Of a stretch of DNA of 34,541 nt, positions 26,519-34,541 are shown piece after piece. The notes beneath the pieces are model-generated. The model was given only the letters and a program-made list of their open reading frames with translations, searched no databases and had not been told where the DNA came from. The stretch lies in NCBI GenBank assembly GCA_025964685.1, contig JAOPYG010000276.1:1-34541 (forward strand), given 5' to 3'. How positions within the stretch are numbered: position 1 is the stretch's first letter; every line of letters begins with the position of its first letter. A program made the translations under genes and the position numbers. Source of the stretch: Actinoallomurus sp. (GTDB taxonomy: Bacteria > Actinomycetota > Actinomycetes > Streptosporangiales > Streptosporangiaceae).

Positions 26519-26531
26519 AGGAAACTTTCCT
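26519..26531. promoter_or_regulatory. 13-bp palindrome upstream of the chitinase gene
   Basis: AGGAAA-c-TTTCCT, perfect apart from the central base, 55-67 nt upstream of the chitinase start. It is flanked on the + strand by A-rich sequence (taacaaaa). TAGGAAA/TTTCCTA-type palindromes recur before secreted glycoside hydrolase genes in actinomycetes, and ROK-type sugar regulators bind operators of this kind. That identification is from memory and inference. I see no DasR-like ACTGGTCTAGACCA-type site here. Confidence 0.5.
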
Positions 26532-26604
26532 GTAAGTTCGGACCGTAGCCCGGCGTAGGCCCGTCGTCAATGCCCCGCCGGATCTCTTGGCTAGGCTCGC
26601 TGGT

Positions 26605-27459
26605 ATGGGTGACGGCGACGGCTGGGCTGACTGCGACTCGGGACATCGGCACTGGGGCCGGCACGGCGCGGCCGGACTCCTGCTGTACCACATGGACTCC
26701 GAGCCGTACGTCCTGCTGCAGAAGCGATCGCGCGTGTCGATCGGCGGCGGCACGTGGGGCCTGCTCGGCGGCGCGCGGCACAGCCACGAGAACCCGGTCG
26801 AGGCGGCACTGCGCGAGGCCTCGGAGGAGAGCACGCTCGACCCGTCGATCGTCCGCGTGCACTGGCTCGACGGCGAGCACCACGGCGGCTGGTCGTACGA
26901 GACCGTGATCGGCTCGGTGCCCGAACGCGTCGACGTACGCCCGCAGTCGTTCGAGACCGCCAAGGTCGCCTGGGTGCCCGCGAGCGAGGTCGACCACAAG
27001 AAGCTGTTCCCGCCGTTCGCCGAGTCGTGGAAGCGGCTGCGCCGGTCGATGTACCGCGTGGTCCTCGTGGTGGACACGGCCAACGTGATGGGCTCCCGCG
27101 CGGACGGCTGGTGGCGCGACCGCCGCGGCGCGGCCGAGCGGCTGCGCGACGAGATCGCCTCCGTCTATGGCTTCACGGGCGTACCGGGCGCGGTCGCCGA
27201 CATCTGCTTTCCGGAGATCATCATGGTCGTCGAAGGCGCGGCGCGCGGCGTGGCGAGTACGGAGGGCGTCGAGGTCGTCTCAGCCCCGGGCCTCGGCGAC
27301 GACACGATCGCCGAACTGGCCGCACCGCAGGCCCCGGACGAACGCCGCCTCGTCGTCACCGCCGACCGCGAACTACGCGCCCGCTGCGAAGCCGCGGGCG
27401 CGATGGTGGTCGGCCCGCGCTGGCTCCTCGACGCGATCCGCCGCTCCTGCCCCGCCTGA
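26605..27459 (+). CDS. Nudix hydrolase fused to a NYN/PIN-like domain
   Basis: The 284-aa protein starts with a Nudix domain (about 18-148) carrying a near-canonical Nudix box, G56-x5-E62-x7-R70-E71-A-x-E74-E75, in which the usual Gly after E-E-x is Thr77. The second half (about 150-284) looks like a NYN/PIN-type RNase fold: V-V-L-V-V-D157-T-A-N-V-M-G, then G-L-G-D-D-T-I-A-E-L, then V-V-T-A-D-R-E-L-R-A-R-C, all with acidic residues at strand ends as in metal-dependent nucleases. The fusion suggests a link between nucleotide or RNA-cap cleavage and RNA degradation, but the substrate is unknown. ATG at 26605 is used; an upstream GTG/ATG gives a few extra residues. It is divergent from the chitinase gene and convergent with the M48 gene, whose stop lies one base away. 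Confidence 0.88.
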   Translation: MGDGDGWADCDSGHRHWGRHGAAGLLLYHMDSEPYVLLQKRSRVSIGGGTWGLLGGARHSHENPVEAALREASEESTLDPSIVRVHWLDGEHHGGWSYETVIGSVPERVDVRPQSFETAKVAWVPASEVDHKKLFPPFAESWKRLRRSMYRVVLVVDTANVMGSRADGWWRDRRGAAERLRDEIASVYGFTGVPGAVADICFPEIIMVVEGAARGVASTEGVEVVSAPGLGDDTIAELAAPQAPDERRLVVTADRELRARCEAAGAMVVGPRWLLDAIRRSCPA

Positions 27460-27460
27460 T

Positions 27461-28720
27461 CTAGCGGTACAGCGCCGCGCGGGCGGATTCACGCAGCTCT
27501 TTGGCGACCCGTGCGTAGTCCGGCCCGAGCTCGGCCTGGATCTTCTCCGGTTCGCCGGGCTCCAGCCGGATCCGGGGTTCGGCGTCGGGGCGGCTCCGCA
27601 GGACCGCGATCCGCAGGTGCGTGGGTGGGTGACTCTCGTCCACGCGCAGCCGTTGCCGGGCGGCCATCCGGCGGCGGCGCTCCCGCTCCTGTTCGGGCAG
27701 TTCGGCCAGGGCCTGCCGGCGGTCGTCCCAGAACTCGATCTTCTGTGCGTTGAGCGCGTGGCGGCGTACCGCCGCGGCGTGGGAGTCCCCGGTGGTGACC
27801 AAGGTGTCCAGCGTGCTTGCGGCGGCCGCCGGGGAGGCGACGCGGGCCGCCAGGTCGTCGGCGAGATACTCGGCCCTCTGGCTCGCCCGCAGCGTGGTCG
27901 CCCGCTGGAGCCTGAAGACCAACGCGACCACCGAGCTCACCGCTCCCTGGAGCAGCCTGGCCATGAGGTCCACGATGTAGTTCATCCGGTGGTCGCGGCC
28001 GCCCGGCCGGAGGGCGTGGTGGAGCCTGCCCAGCGTCGAGAGCGACGTGCCGACGATCAGTCCGTGGCGGGAGTCGCCGTTCACGCCGTGGGCGAGCTCA
28101 TGGCCGAGGATCGCGATGCGCTGCTGTTCGGTCAGCGTGTCCCACAGTGGGAGTCCCAGCTCCAGCACGCGTCGCCTCCGGAGCCCGACCGTGCCGTACG
28201 AGGCGTTGAACGCCCCGGTGACCACGACGGCGTCGGCCGGCCGGGCACCGATCTCGGCACCGATCCGGTCCAGGAGCCCGAACAGCGCCGGGGCATCCGC
28301 GCGGAACCGCACGTTCTCCTTTCGGGGGAGCCGTCCGAAGCGGGGCGCGACGAAAAAGGCGGTGAGCAGGAGGACCGCCGCGACGATGATGGTGACGACG
28401 TTCGCGTCCAGCCACAGCAGGAGGCCGGCGACGACGAGGAGCGCCAGCGTGCCGGCGTGCACGCACAGTGCGAGAGCGTAGGAGGCCGCCCGGGCCAGGT
28501 CCCAGCCGGGCCGGCCGGCCTCTGCCCCGGAGACCTCCTCGTACAGGGAATCGACCATGCTCGCCGAGCGCCTGTCGAGCCAGGCACGCAGAAATCCGCC
28601 GCGCGGCGCTTCGGAGTCGACAAGCCCCCATTCGCACTGAGCACACCAAAGGGGGTATCTGCCGGCCGCAGGGAGGGCACTCGTGCAGCTAGGGCAGATA
28701 TCGGGCATCTCGCTGGTCAT
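27461..28720 (-). CDS. M48-family membrane metalloprotease with N-terminal zinc ribbon
   Basis: The protein (about 419 aa) begins with a zinc ribbon, C9-P-S-C12 and C26-A-Q-C29, followed by two adjacent hydrophobic segments (about 83-103 and 106-126) and an M48 peptidase domain with the zinc motif H207-E208-L-A-H211-G near residue 207. The layout is like HtpX/Ste24-type membrane proteases but with a zinc-ribbon front end. It may act in membrane protein quality control; the substrate is unknown. ATG at 28720 is a compromise: the frame also has ATG at 28741 and 28708. All overlap the 3' end of the ribonuclease Z gene (by 32, 53 or 20 nt), so the two are co-transcribed and coupled. No good ribosome site distinguishes the starts. 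Confidence 0.88.
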   Translation of the reverse strand: MTSEMPDICPSCTSALPAAGRYPLWCAQCEWGLVDSEAPRGGFLRAWLDRRSASMVDSLYEEVSGAEAGRPGWDLARAASYALALCVHAGTLALLVVAGLLLWLDANVVTIIVAAVLLLTAFFVAPRFGRLPRKENVRFRADAPALFGLLDRIGAEIGARPADAVVVTGAFNASYGTVGLRRRRVLELGLPLWDTLTEQQRIAILGHELAHGVNGDSRHGLIVGTSLSTLGRLHHALRPGGRDHRMNYIVDLMARLLQGAVSSVVALVFRLQRATTLRASQRAEYLADDLAARVASPAAAASTLDTLVTTGDSHAAAVRRHALNAQKIEFWDDRRQALAELPEQERERRRRMAARQRLRVDESHPPTHLRIAVLRSRPDAEPRIRLEPGEPEKIQAELGPDYARVAKELRESARAALYR

Positions 28721-29678
28721 AGGGCGGGATCTTATGATCATCGGCGGTCGCCGGCCGGTGCCGTGATGGCACCGATACGCGAAGGAGATCGTTCGCCTGC
28801 ACGATGTCGCCTGCGAAGACGGCCCCGGCCTCGTCGGCGAACCGATCCTCGGCGCCGTACCGCTCGGAGAAATGCGTGAGGACCAGCCGCCGTACGCCTG
28901 CCTGCGCGGCGATCCGGCCGGCCTCCCCCGCCGTGAGGTGCCCGTACTCGGCCGCCAGCTCCGCGTCCGCGTTCAGGAACGTCGACTCGATGACCAGCAG
29001 GTCGACCTCCGCCGCCAGCGGTCCGATGGCGGCGCAGAGCCGGGTGTCCATGACGAACGCCGCCTTCTGCCCGGCCCGGGGAACACTGCACTCGGCCAGC
29101 CCGACCGTACGGCCGTCCGGTGCGGTCACCCGCCCTTCGCGCTGGAGCCGGCCGACGAGCGGCCCGGCGATCCCGTACGCGGCGAGCCGGCCGGGCAGCA
29201 TCGTGATGCCGTCCGGCTCCTCCAGCCGGTAACCGTACGACTCGACGCGGTGGTCGAGCCGCCGCGCGGTGAGGGCGAACGGCGCGTCACCGGTCGCGAT
29301 CCGGACCTCGTCCCCGGCGATCGGCTGCTCGACGATGACCGGCGTGTCATTGAAGATCGCCGCGTGCCGCAACCGCCGCCAGTATTCGGCCCCACTGCGC
29401 GGAAAGACCGCCCGCACGGGATGCTCGACCCCGTCCCGCGCGATCCGCTGCACGACACCGGGTACGCCGAGACAGTGATCGCCGTGGAAGTGGGTGAGGC
29501 AGATCCAGTCGATGTCGTGCGCACTCACCCCGGCGTGCGCCATCTGCCGCTGCGTCCCCTCCCCGGGGTCGAACAGGATCCCGCGCCCGTCCCAGCGCAG
29601 CAGATAGCCGTTGTGGTTCCGGCTCCGGGTCGGCACCGCACTGGACGTGCCGAGCACCACGAGCTCCCGCGAGGACAT
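28689..29678 (-). CDS. rnz: Ribonuclease Z (metallo-beta-lactamase fold tRNA 3' endonuclease)
   Basis: The 329-aa protein has the RNase Z layout: N-terminal V-L-G-T-S-S-A-V-P-T-R-S-R-N-H-N-G-Y, metal motif T-H63-F-H65-G-D67-H68-C near residue 63, and late metal ligands in D-T-R (near 200) and L-T-H-F-S-E-R-Y-G (near 270). It removes the 3' trailer from tRNA precursors lacking an encoded CCA; in actinobacteria it is sometimes annotated as an MBL-fold protein. Length is usual for the short bacterial form. The start at 29678 gives the standard M-S-S-R-E-L-V-V-L-G-T N-terminus. It overlaps the M48 protease start downstream. Confidence 0.92.
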   Translation of the reverse strand: MSSRELVVLGTSSAVPTRSRNHNGYLLRWDGRGILFDPGEGTQRQMAHAGVSAHDIDWICLTHFHGDHCLGVPGVVQRIARDGVEHPVRAVFPRSGAEYWRRLRHAAIFNDTPVIVEQPIAGDEVRIATGDAPFALTARRLDHRVESYGYRLEEPDGITMLPGRLAAYGIAGPLVGRLQREGRVTAPDGRTVGLAECSVPRAGQKAAFVMDTRLCAAIGPLAAEVDLLVIESTFLNADAELAAEYGHLTAGEAGRIAAQAGVRRLVLTHFSERYGAEDRFADEAGAVFAGDIVQANDLLRVSVPSRHRPATADDHKIPPYDQRDARYLP

Positions 29679-29918
29679 GCCCCAATGATGCCTGGGCGTT
29701 CAGCCAGACGGCGCGGGTGGGGGAGTTGGTGCGGTCGCCACCGATATGGCGCGGATTATGGCGTTCCGAATTCCCGCCCTTTTAGCGATCATGTATTTGG
29801 CTTATATTGCTATGGTGATCATGTTTCGCTTGAGATATTCTGCAAGGCTCTGCAACTCCGAAAGTCGGTGAGAGGCCGACCGGACAAGATCCCGCAAAGT
29901 GCGTAAAGGGATGAGTTT
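29679..29918. other. AT-richer spacer with direct repeats before the toxin-like gene
   Basis: These 240 bases have no gene and are noticeably AT-richer around 29770-29850 than the surrounding genome, often a sign of promoter or imported DNA. GATCATGT occurs at 29787 and 29817, each followed by a similar T-rich stretch (spacing 30). The promoter of the toxin-like gene probably lies here. AAAGGG at 29905 is its likely ribosome site. Confidence 0.5.
29787..29838. repeat. Short direct repeat, GATCATGT units 30 bp apart
   Basis: GATCATGTATTT at 29787 and GATCATGTTTCG at 29817 share eight exact bases plus downstream CTT and ATAT. The 30-bp spacing (three helical turns) would place bound proteins on the same DNA face, so a tandem operator is possible. 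The spans may also just be similar AT-rich promoter DNA. Confidence 0.35.
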
Positions 29919-30890
29919 ATGGTGGTGCATCGTGTCGACGGCGCCGACGTGGACGGGACGGCGGAACGGCAGACCGACGACAAGCGGGCTCCGGCCGATT
30001 CGCCCGGAACGGACGATGCTTTATCGCGGGCCGACAGCCGCATAGGCGCGCAAGCGGCGAACGACAAGCCGGTCCCGGCCGGGGCCGAAGTTCCCCAGCC
30101 GTACGCGAAGCAGCTGGATATCCCCATTGCCGACGATCAGCCGACGCCGCGCGAGGTGCTGGATCGCTTCACTCCCGCGGAGGCCGGTCTCCCCGAGGTC
30201 ACGAACGAGCAGGCCGCGGAGTACATCGCTCAGACCGCCGATGACCGTCCATGGCTGGCCGCCGCGAAGGACTGCGACCCGGCCGTCCAGCGGATCCTGG
30301 CCGCGATGGACCAGGGCCAGGGCCATGCGCTGGAACGCCACGAGGGTTTCGCCGACGATGACAAGCTCCGGCGCCGCGTGACCGCCCTCGAAGACCCGGC
30401 GCAGCTCGACGCTGACAAGCGAATGGCCGCCATTGACGGATGCAAGCCCGGTGACAAGAACCATCGATGCGGTGACACCGCTACGGCGATCCAGGATCCG
30501 GCCGCGTTCGCGACCATGTTCGCCAGGGGTGTCGAACACGCGAAAGTGCAGGAAGCTCTGCGGATGCCGTATGACCCGGACAGGCTTCCGCAGCCGGTGT
30601 CGATTCCGGTCAGAGACCTTCTCGGCGCCGACGGCCACCGGTACTGCTCGGGATACACGCTGGAGCCGGTCGACGGCAGCCTCAGCAAGGCGCGCGACCA
30701 CCGGGCGGCATGGGTGGAAGCCCGGCGAACGCCGGGACGCGAGCCGGGCGTTTCCGATCCTCGCTGCACCGCCGTCGACGGCTTCGAGGCCGCCCAGACG
30801 CAGTATTTCTTCCGGTCGACCCGCGAAAAGGACGGCTACGAGATCGCCACCATGTACGTCGAACTCCTGAGAGGCGAGGAGCAAGAATGA
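29919..30890 (+). CDS. Putative polymorphic toxin with RNase A-like C-terminal domain
   Basis: The 323-aa protein has a disordered, charged N-terminus (about 1-75) and no signal peptide, membrane segment or WXG motif. From about 130 onward it resembles the bacterial CdiA-CT RNase A-like toxin domain: G-H136-A-L-E-R140-H141-E-G-F followed by a D-D-x-L-R-x-R stretch, then H182-R-C-G-D-T-A-T-A-I-Q-D, and the closing G-Y-E-I-A-T-M-Y motif near 307. In that family the paired His and the closing Tyr/Thr strand form an RNase active site. This is my reading by pattern; a homology search is needed. ATG at 29919 follows AAAGGG. The next gene overlaps by 4 nt and is a good candidate for the immunity gene. 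The lower GC spacer before it suggests gene transfer. Confidence 0.6.
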   Translation: MVVHRVDGADVDGTAERQTDDKRAPADSPGTDDALSRADSRIGAQAANDKPVPAGAEVPQPYAKQLDIPIADDQPTPREVLDRFTPAEAGLPEVTNEQAAEYIAQTADDRPWLAAAKDCDPAVQRILAAMDQGQGHALERHEGFADDDKLRRRVTALEDPAQLDADKRMAAIDGCKPGDKNHRCGDTATAIQDPAAFATMFARGVEHAKVQEALRMPYDPDRLPQPVSIPVRDLLGADGHRYCSGYTLEPVDGSLSKARDHRAAWVEARRTPGREPGVSDPRCTAVDGFEAAQTQYFFRSTREKDGYEIATMYVELLRGEEQE

Positions 30891-31198
30891 ATGAGCCTTT
30901 CTGGCAGACCAGGCCAGACGCGCCGTTCGCGACGCTGATCAACGTAGCGCGAACCTATTGCCACCCCGAGCTGGACGAAGACGCGTATGAGTCTTTGCGG
31001 CGACTTGCTCAGCGTGATGACGATGACGAGATGACTACCTTCAAGCAGGAATTGCGCGACGGTCTGGTGCGGCCCGAAAAGGTGCCGCAGGCCGAGCTTT
31101 CCCGAGCCGTCCAATATGACGACGGAAGCGCGGACAAGTTCCTCCGACGGCTGTGGCACGACCTCTATCCGGACGAGCCGGTCCCGGGGCAGGCATAG
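30887..31198 (+). CDS. Putative immunity protein (CdiI-like)
   Basis: The 103-aa acidic protein (many Asp/Glu: E-L-D-E-D-A-Y-E, R-D-D-D-D-E) has no signal peptide or membrane segment. Its F-A-T-L-I-N-V-A-R-T-Y-C-H-P-E-L-D opening and F-L-R-R-L-W-H-D-L-Y-P-D-E-P end resemble small immunity proteins of contact-dependent inhibition systems, which bind and block their cognate nuclease. ATG overlaps the toxin stop in the pattern ATGA, with GAGGCGAGGAG upstream, so translation should be coupled to the toxin gene, the usual arrangement of toxin-immunity pairs. Assignment rests on context and general similarity. A strong terminator follows its stop. Confidence 0.55.
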   Translation: MNEPFWQTRPDAPFATLINVARTYCHPELDEDAYESLRRLAQRDDDDEMTTFKQELRDGLVRPEKVPQAELSRAVQYDDGSADKFLRRLWHDLYPDEPVPGQA

Positions 31199-31205
31199 GA
31201 CTCGG

Positions 31206-31238
31206 AAAAAGGGCCCCGGGACGTGTGTCCCGGGGCCC
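31206..31238 (-). terminator. Strong intrinsic terminator of the S15 peptidase gene
   Basis: A perfect 12-bp stem (31211-31222 with 31227-31238) closes on GTGT. The five A's at 31206-31210 give a T-run on the minus strand, making this a classical intrinsic terminator for the leftward peptidase gene, whose stop is at 31254. The same stem may also stop the rightward toxin-immunity transcript that ends at 31198. Confidence 0.85.
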
Positions 31239-31253
31239 CTCGTCGTCAGAGGG

Positions 31254-33197
31254 TCACTTGAACAGGCGGGGCTGGCGGGGCAGGGTCACGTGGATCGGGC
31301 CGCGCCAGGTTTGCTTGGCCGCGAACGGGGCCGCCGTCGAGGCCGACGGGGTGCCGCTGATCACGACCGGGAGGGTGACCTTGCTGCCGGCCAGGTTCAC
31401 CTTCACCGCCGCTCCGGTGGCGTCCTCTTCGTACTGCACGTCGCCGTCCACGCCCAGGAGGATCAGGCCCAGGCGGTGGCCCGCCTTGAACTGATAGTCC
31501 TGCGGCAGGGTCTGCCAGTGCACCGAGTACGTCTTCCCCGGGGTGAGGGGCGACGCGTGGCTGAGTGACGAGCGGTTCTGGGCGTCCAGGAAGCCGCGCG
31601 TCACCACGTTGACGTCCGAGGTCGCCGTGTCCGTCACCACCTGCCGGTAGCAGGCGTCGTCCGCGGCCGTGCTCTCACCGTGGCAGTCCTCCGTGGTGAG
31701 CGTACGAACGCCGGATCCGGAGCCCAGGTAGTTCACCCGGGTGTCGGTGCCGTAGTCGACCAGCAGCGCGCCGAGGTTCGCGGCCGGGCGGTCGGACGAG
31801 AACTTGAGTGACACCGTCGGCGTGCCCGACAGACGTACGTCCTGCTTCAGCGGGGCCGTGGTGTACGCCAGCCGGTACGGCTGGGCCGTCGCCGGGTCGC
31901 TCACTACGGTGGCTTCGTCCTGCTCGGTGTCGGTGTACGTCGCGGTGCCGGCCGACGGAGCGAGGGCCAGCGTGCCGTCGGGTCGCGGCGACAGGTTCAG
32001 TGGCCAGGCCGAACGTGCCGGCCAGTCCGACTGAGTGACCCACTTGTCCGGGCCGGCCTCGATGTCGGCGCGCGGCTGCTTCATGATCCCGTTCGGGACA
32101 CGCCACAGCCAGTAGTCGAACCACTGGTGCAGGGTGTCCACCCAGGGGTCCCGCCGGAAGTCGAACGGGTCCACGTGGCCGTACTGCGACAGCCAGACCT
32201 TGCGCGGGACGCCGCGCTTGGCCAGCCCCGCCCACCAGGTGGAGAACTGGTTCGGCTTGACGTTCAGGTCGTTCGTGCCGTGGATCGCGAACACGCTGGC
32301 GTGTACGCGGCTCACGTCCGGTGAGGGCGCGGTGCGGTAGTTCCGCGAGTCCCAGAAGGAGTTGTAGTTCCCCGTGACGTCGTCCTGGCCGGTGGCCATC
32401 GAGGCGTTCACGGCGGCGCACTTGGCGGGCGGATCGGTGTCGACCGTGTCCGCGAGACCGTCCTCCTCGCCCTTCCACCAGACCGTGCCGTTCATCCGGC
32501 TGTAGTCGTACCAGGAGCTGATCGCCGAGATCGGCACGATGGTGTCGAGGCCCTCGACCCCGGTCGCCGCCACGCCGTTGGCGAGGGTGCCGTCGTAGGA
32601 CTTGCCGATCATCCCCGTACGGCCGTTGGTCCAGGACGCCTTGACCTTCTTGCCGGCGGCGTCGTAGGCGGTCGCGCGGCCGTTCAGCCAGTCGACGACG
32701 GCCTTGCCGCCGAGGACGTCGGACAGGCCGCCGGAGGTGGGGCAGCCGTCGGACTTGGTCGTGCCGTCCATGTCGACGTCGAGCACCGCGTAGCCGCGGG
32801 GAACGAAGTAGTTGTCATAGAACAGCGGGAACTTGACCGGATTGCCGGCTGCGTCGTACGCCTTGCGCTCGGACTCGTTGCCGCGGCCGAGGTTGTCGTA
32901 GTAGGGGCTCTCGTCCATGATCACGGGGACCTTGAATCCCGCGCCGCTCTCCTTCGGGCGGATGATGTCCACCCGGATCAGGTCCTTCTTGCCGTCGTTG
33001 TCGGCGTCGACGGACGATTCGACCCGGACGTACTCCCGGATGGCGTCCTGGTAGGAGAAGACCGGCTGGGTCACCCCGCCGGATACTTTGATCGCAGGTT
33101 TCTTCGCCGCATGGGCGGCAGGTGCCCCCGCGACCGCGAGTGCGGCCGCGACGGCGATCGCGGAGACGAGGATGCCCCGCCGTGGTGAGATCGGCAC
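31254..33197 (-). CDS. Secreted S15/CocE-type Xaa-Pro dipeptidyl-peptidase-like hydrolase
   Basis: The 647-aa preprotein has a signal peptide (S-P-R-R at the start, hydrophobic core, A-H-A cleavage near 30) and an alpha/beta-hydrolase S15 domain with Ser200 as nucleophile in G-K-S-Y-D-G-T. The catalytic Asp and His are expected near residue 310-350 (G-T-N-D and Y-G-H-V-D-P-F), followed by a C-terminal jelly-roll domain (about 450-620) typical of X-Pro dipeptidyl-peptidases and CocE/NonD esterases. Role inferred: removing X-Pro dipeptides from peptides outside the cell for nutrition. GTG at 33197 has AGGAGG upstream with ideal spacing. The gene ends at an intrinsic terminator. Confidence 0.92.
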   Translation of the reverse strand: MPISPRRGILVSAIAVAAALAVAGAPAAHAAKKPAIKVSGGVTQPVFSYQDAIREYVRVESSVDADNDGKKDLIRVDIIRPKESGAGFKVPVIMDESPYYDNLGRGNESERKAYDAAGNPVKFPLFYDNYFVPRGYAVLDVDMDGTTKSDGCPTSGGLSDVLGGKAVVDWLNGRATAYDAAGKKVKASWTNGRTGMIGKSYDGTLANGVAATGVEGLDTIVPISAISSWYDYSRMNGTVWWKGEEDGLADTVDTDPPAKCAAVNASMATGQDDVTGNYNSFWDSRNYRTAPSPDVSRVHASVFAIHGTNDLNVKPNQFSTWWAGLAKRGVPRKVWLSQYGHVDPFDFRRDPWVDTLHQWFDYWLWRVPNGIMKQPRADIEAGPDKWVTQSDWPARSAWPLNLSPRPDGTLALAPSAGTATYTDTEQDEATVVSDPATAQPYRLAYTTAPLKQDVRLSGTPTVSLKFSSDRPAANLGALLVDYGTDTRVNYLGSGSGVRTLTTEDCHGESTAADDACYRQVVTDTATSDVNVVTRGFLDAQNRSSLSHASPLTPGKTYSVHWQTLPQDYQFKAGHRLGLILLGVDGDVQYEEDATGAAVKVNLAGSKVTLPVVISGTPSASTAAPFAAKQTWRGPIHVTLPRQPRLFK

Positions 33198-33279
33198 GCG
33201 ATACCTCCTGGGGTTGCGCGCGAAATCTCACACCATGCGGTGGATCAGCACAAGATCCCTAGCCACATCTGGCCCAAGA

Positions 33280-34541
<1,262 letters not shown>

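Overview
The window is a high-GC actinomycete chromosome segment. Nearly every gene has G or C in the third codon position, GTG and TTG starts are common, and the gene types fit a filamentous actinobacterium: a SapB/ram-type class III lanthipeptide locus, an XRE/DUF5753 regulator beside a DUF397 gene, a Ser/Thr kinase with an extracytoplasmic sensor domain, and a secreted CBM2-FnIII-GH18 chitinase. I infer Streptosporangiales or a relative from the overall flavour. I cannot place it more finely. Val-Arg and Arg-Thr codon pairs are strikingly often written so that they contain GTAC.

Layout. (1) 1-2823: the end of an OpuAC-type glycine betaine/choline-binding protein, a strong hairpin, then a membrane-anchored Ser/Thr kinase whose outer domain is a paralogue of that binding protein, followed by a doubtful 54-codon gene. 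(2) 3178-11093: a histidine-utilisation locus. An IclR regulator is divergent from hutH-hutU-M20 amidohydrolase-hutF-hutI. No hutG is present, and the M20 enzyme, overlapping both neighbours, is the natural candidate for the last step (N-formylglutamate to glutamate). (3) 11411-18117: a SapB/AmfS-like class III lanthipeptide locus in ram order. A RamR-like regulator with a degenerate receiver converges on lanKC-lanA-ABC-ABC. The 42-aa precursor, too short for most ORF callers, lies at 15432-15560. The two ABC half-transporters look like an asymmetric heterodimer. (4) 18118-20510: a regulatory, lower-GC zone with a short DUF397 gene convergent with an XRE/DUF5753 regulator, several inverted repeats and a degenerate 75-bp direct repeat. 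(5) 20510-24441: small membrane proteins, a flavin reductase, SppA, an IS5-type transposase remnant and a type IV prepilin peptidase. (6) 24482-29678: chitinase with a 13-bp palindrome in its leader, a Nudix-NYN fusion, an M48 protease with an N-terminal zinc ribbon, and ribonuclease Z. (7) 29679-31198: an AT-richer islet with a putative RNase A-like toxin and a 4-nt-overlapping putative immunity gene. (8) 31206-34541: a strong terminator, a secreted S15/CocE-type peptidase, and the C-terminal part of glycogen branching enzyme GlgB, cut by the window edge.

The most useful points for a reader are the hidden lanthipeptide precursor with its phosphorylation-dead regulator, the possible non-orthologous replacement of HutG, the kinase/binding-protein paralogue pair, the putative toxin-immunity islet, and the Nudix-NYN fusion.
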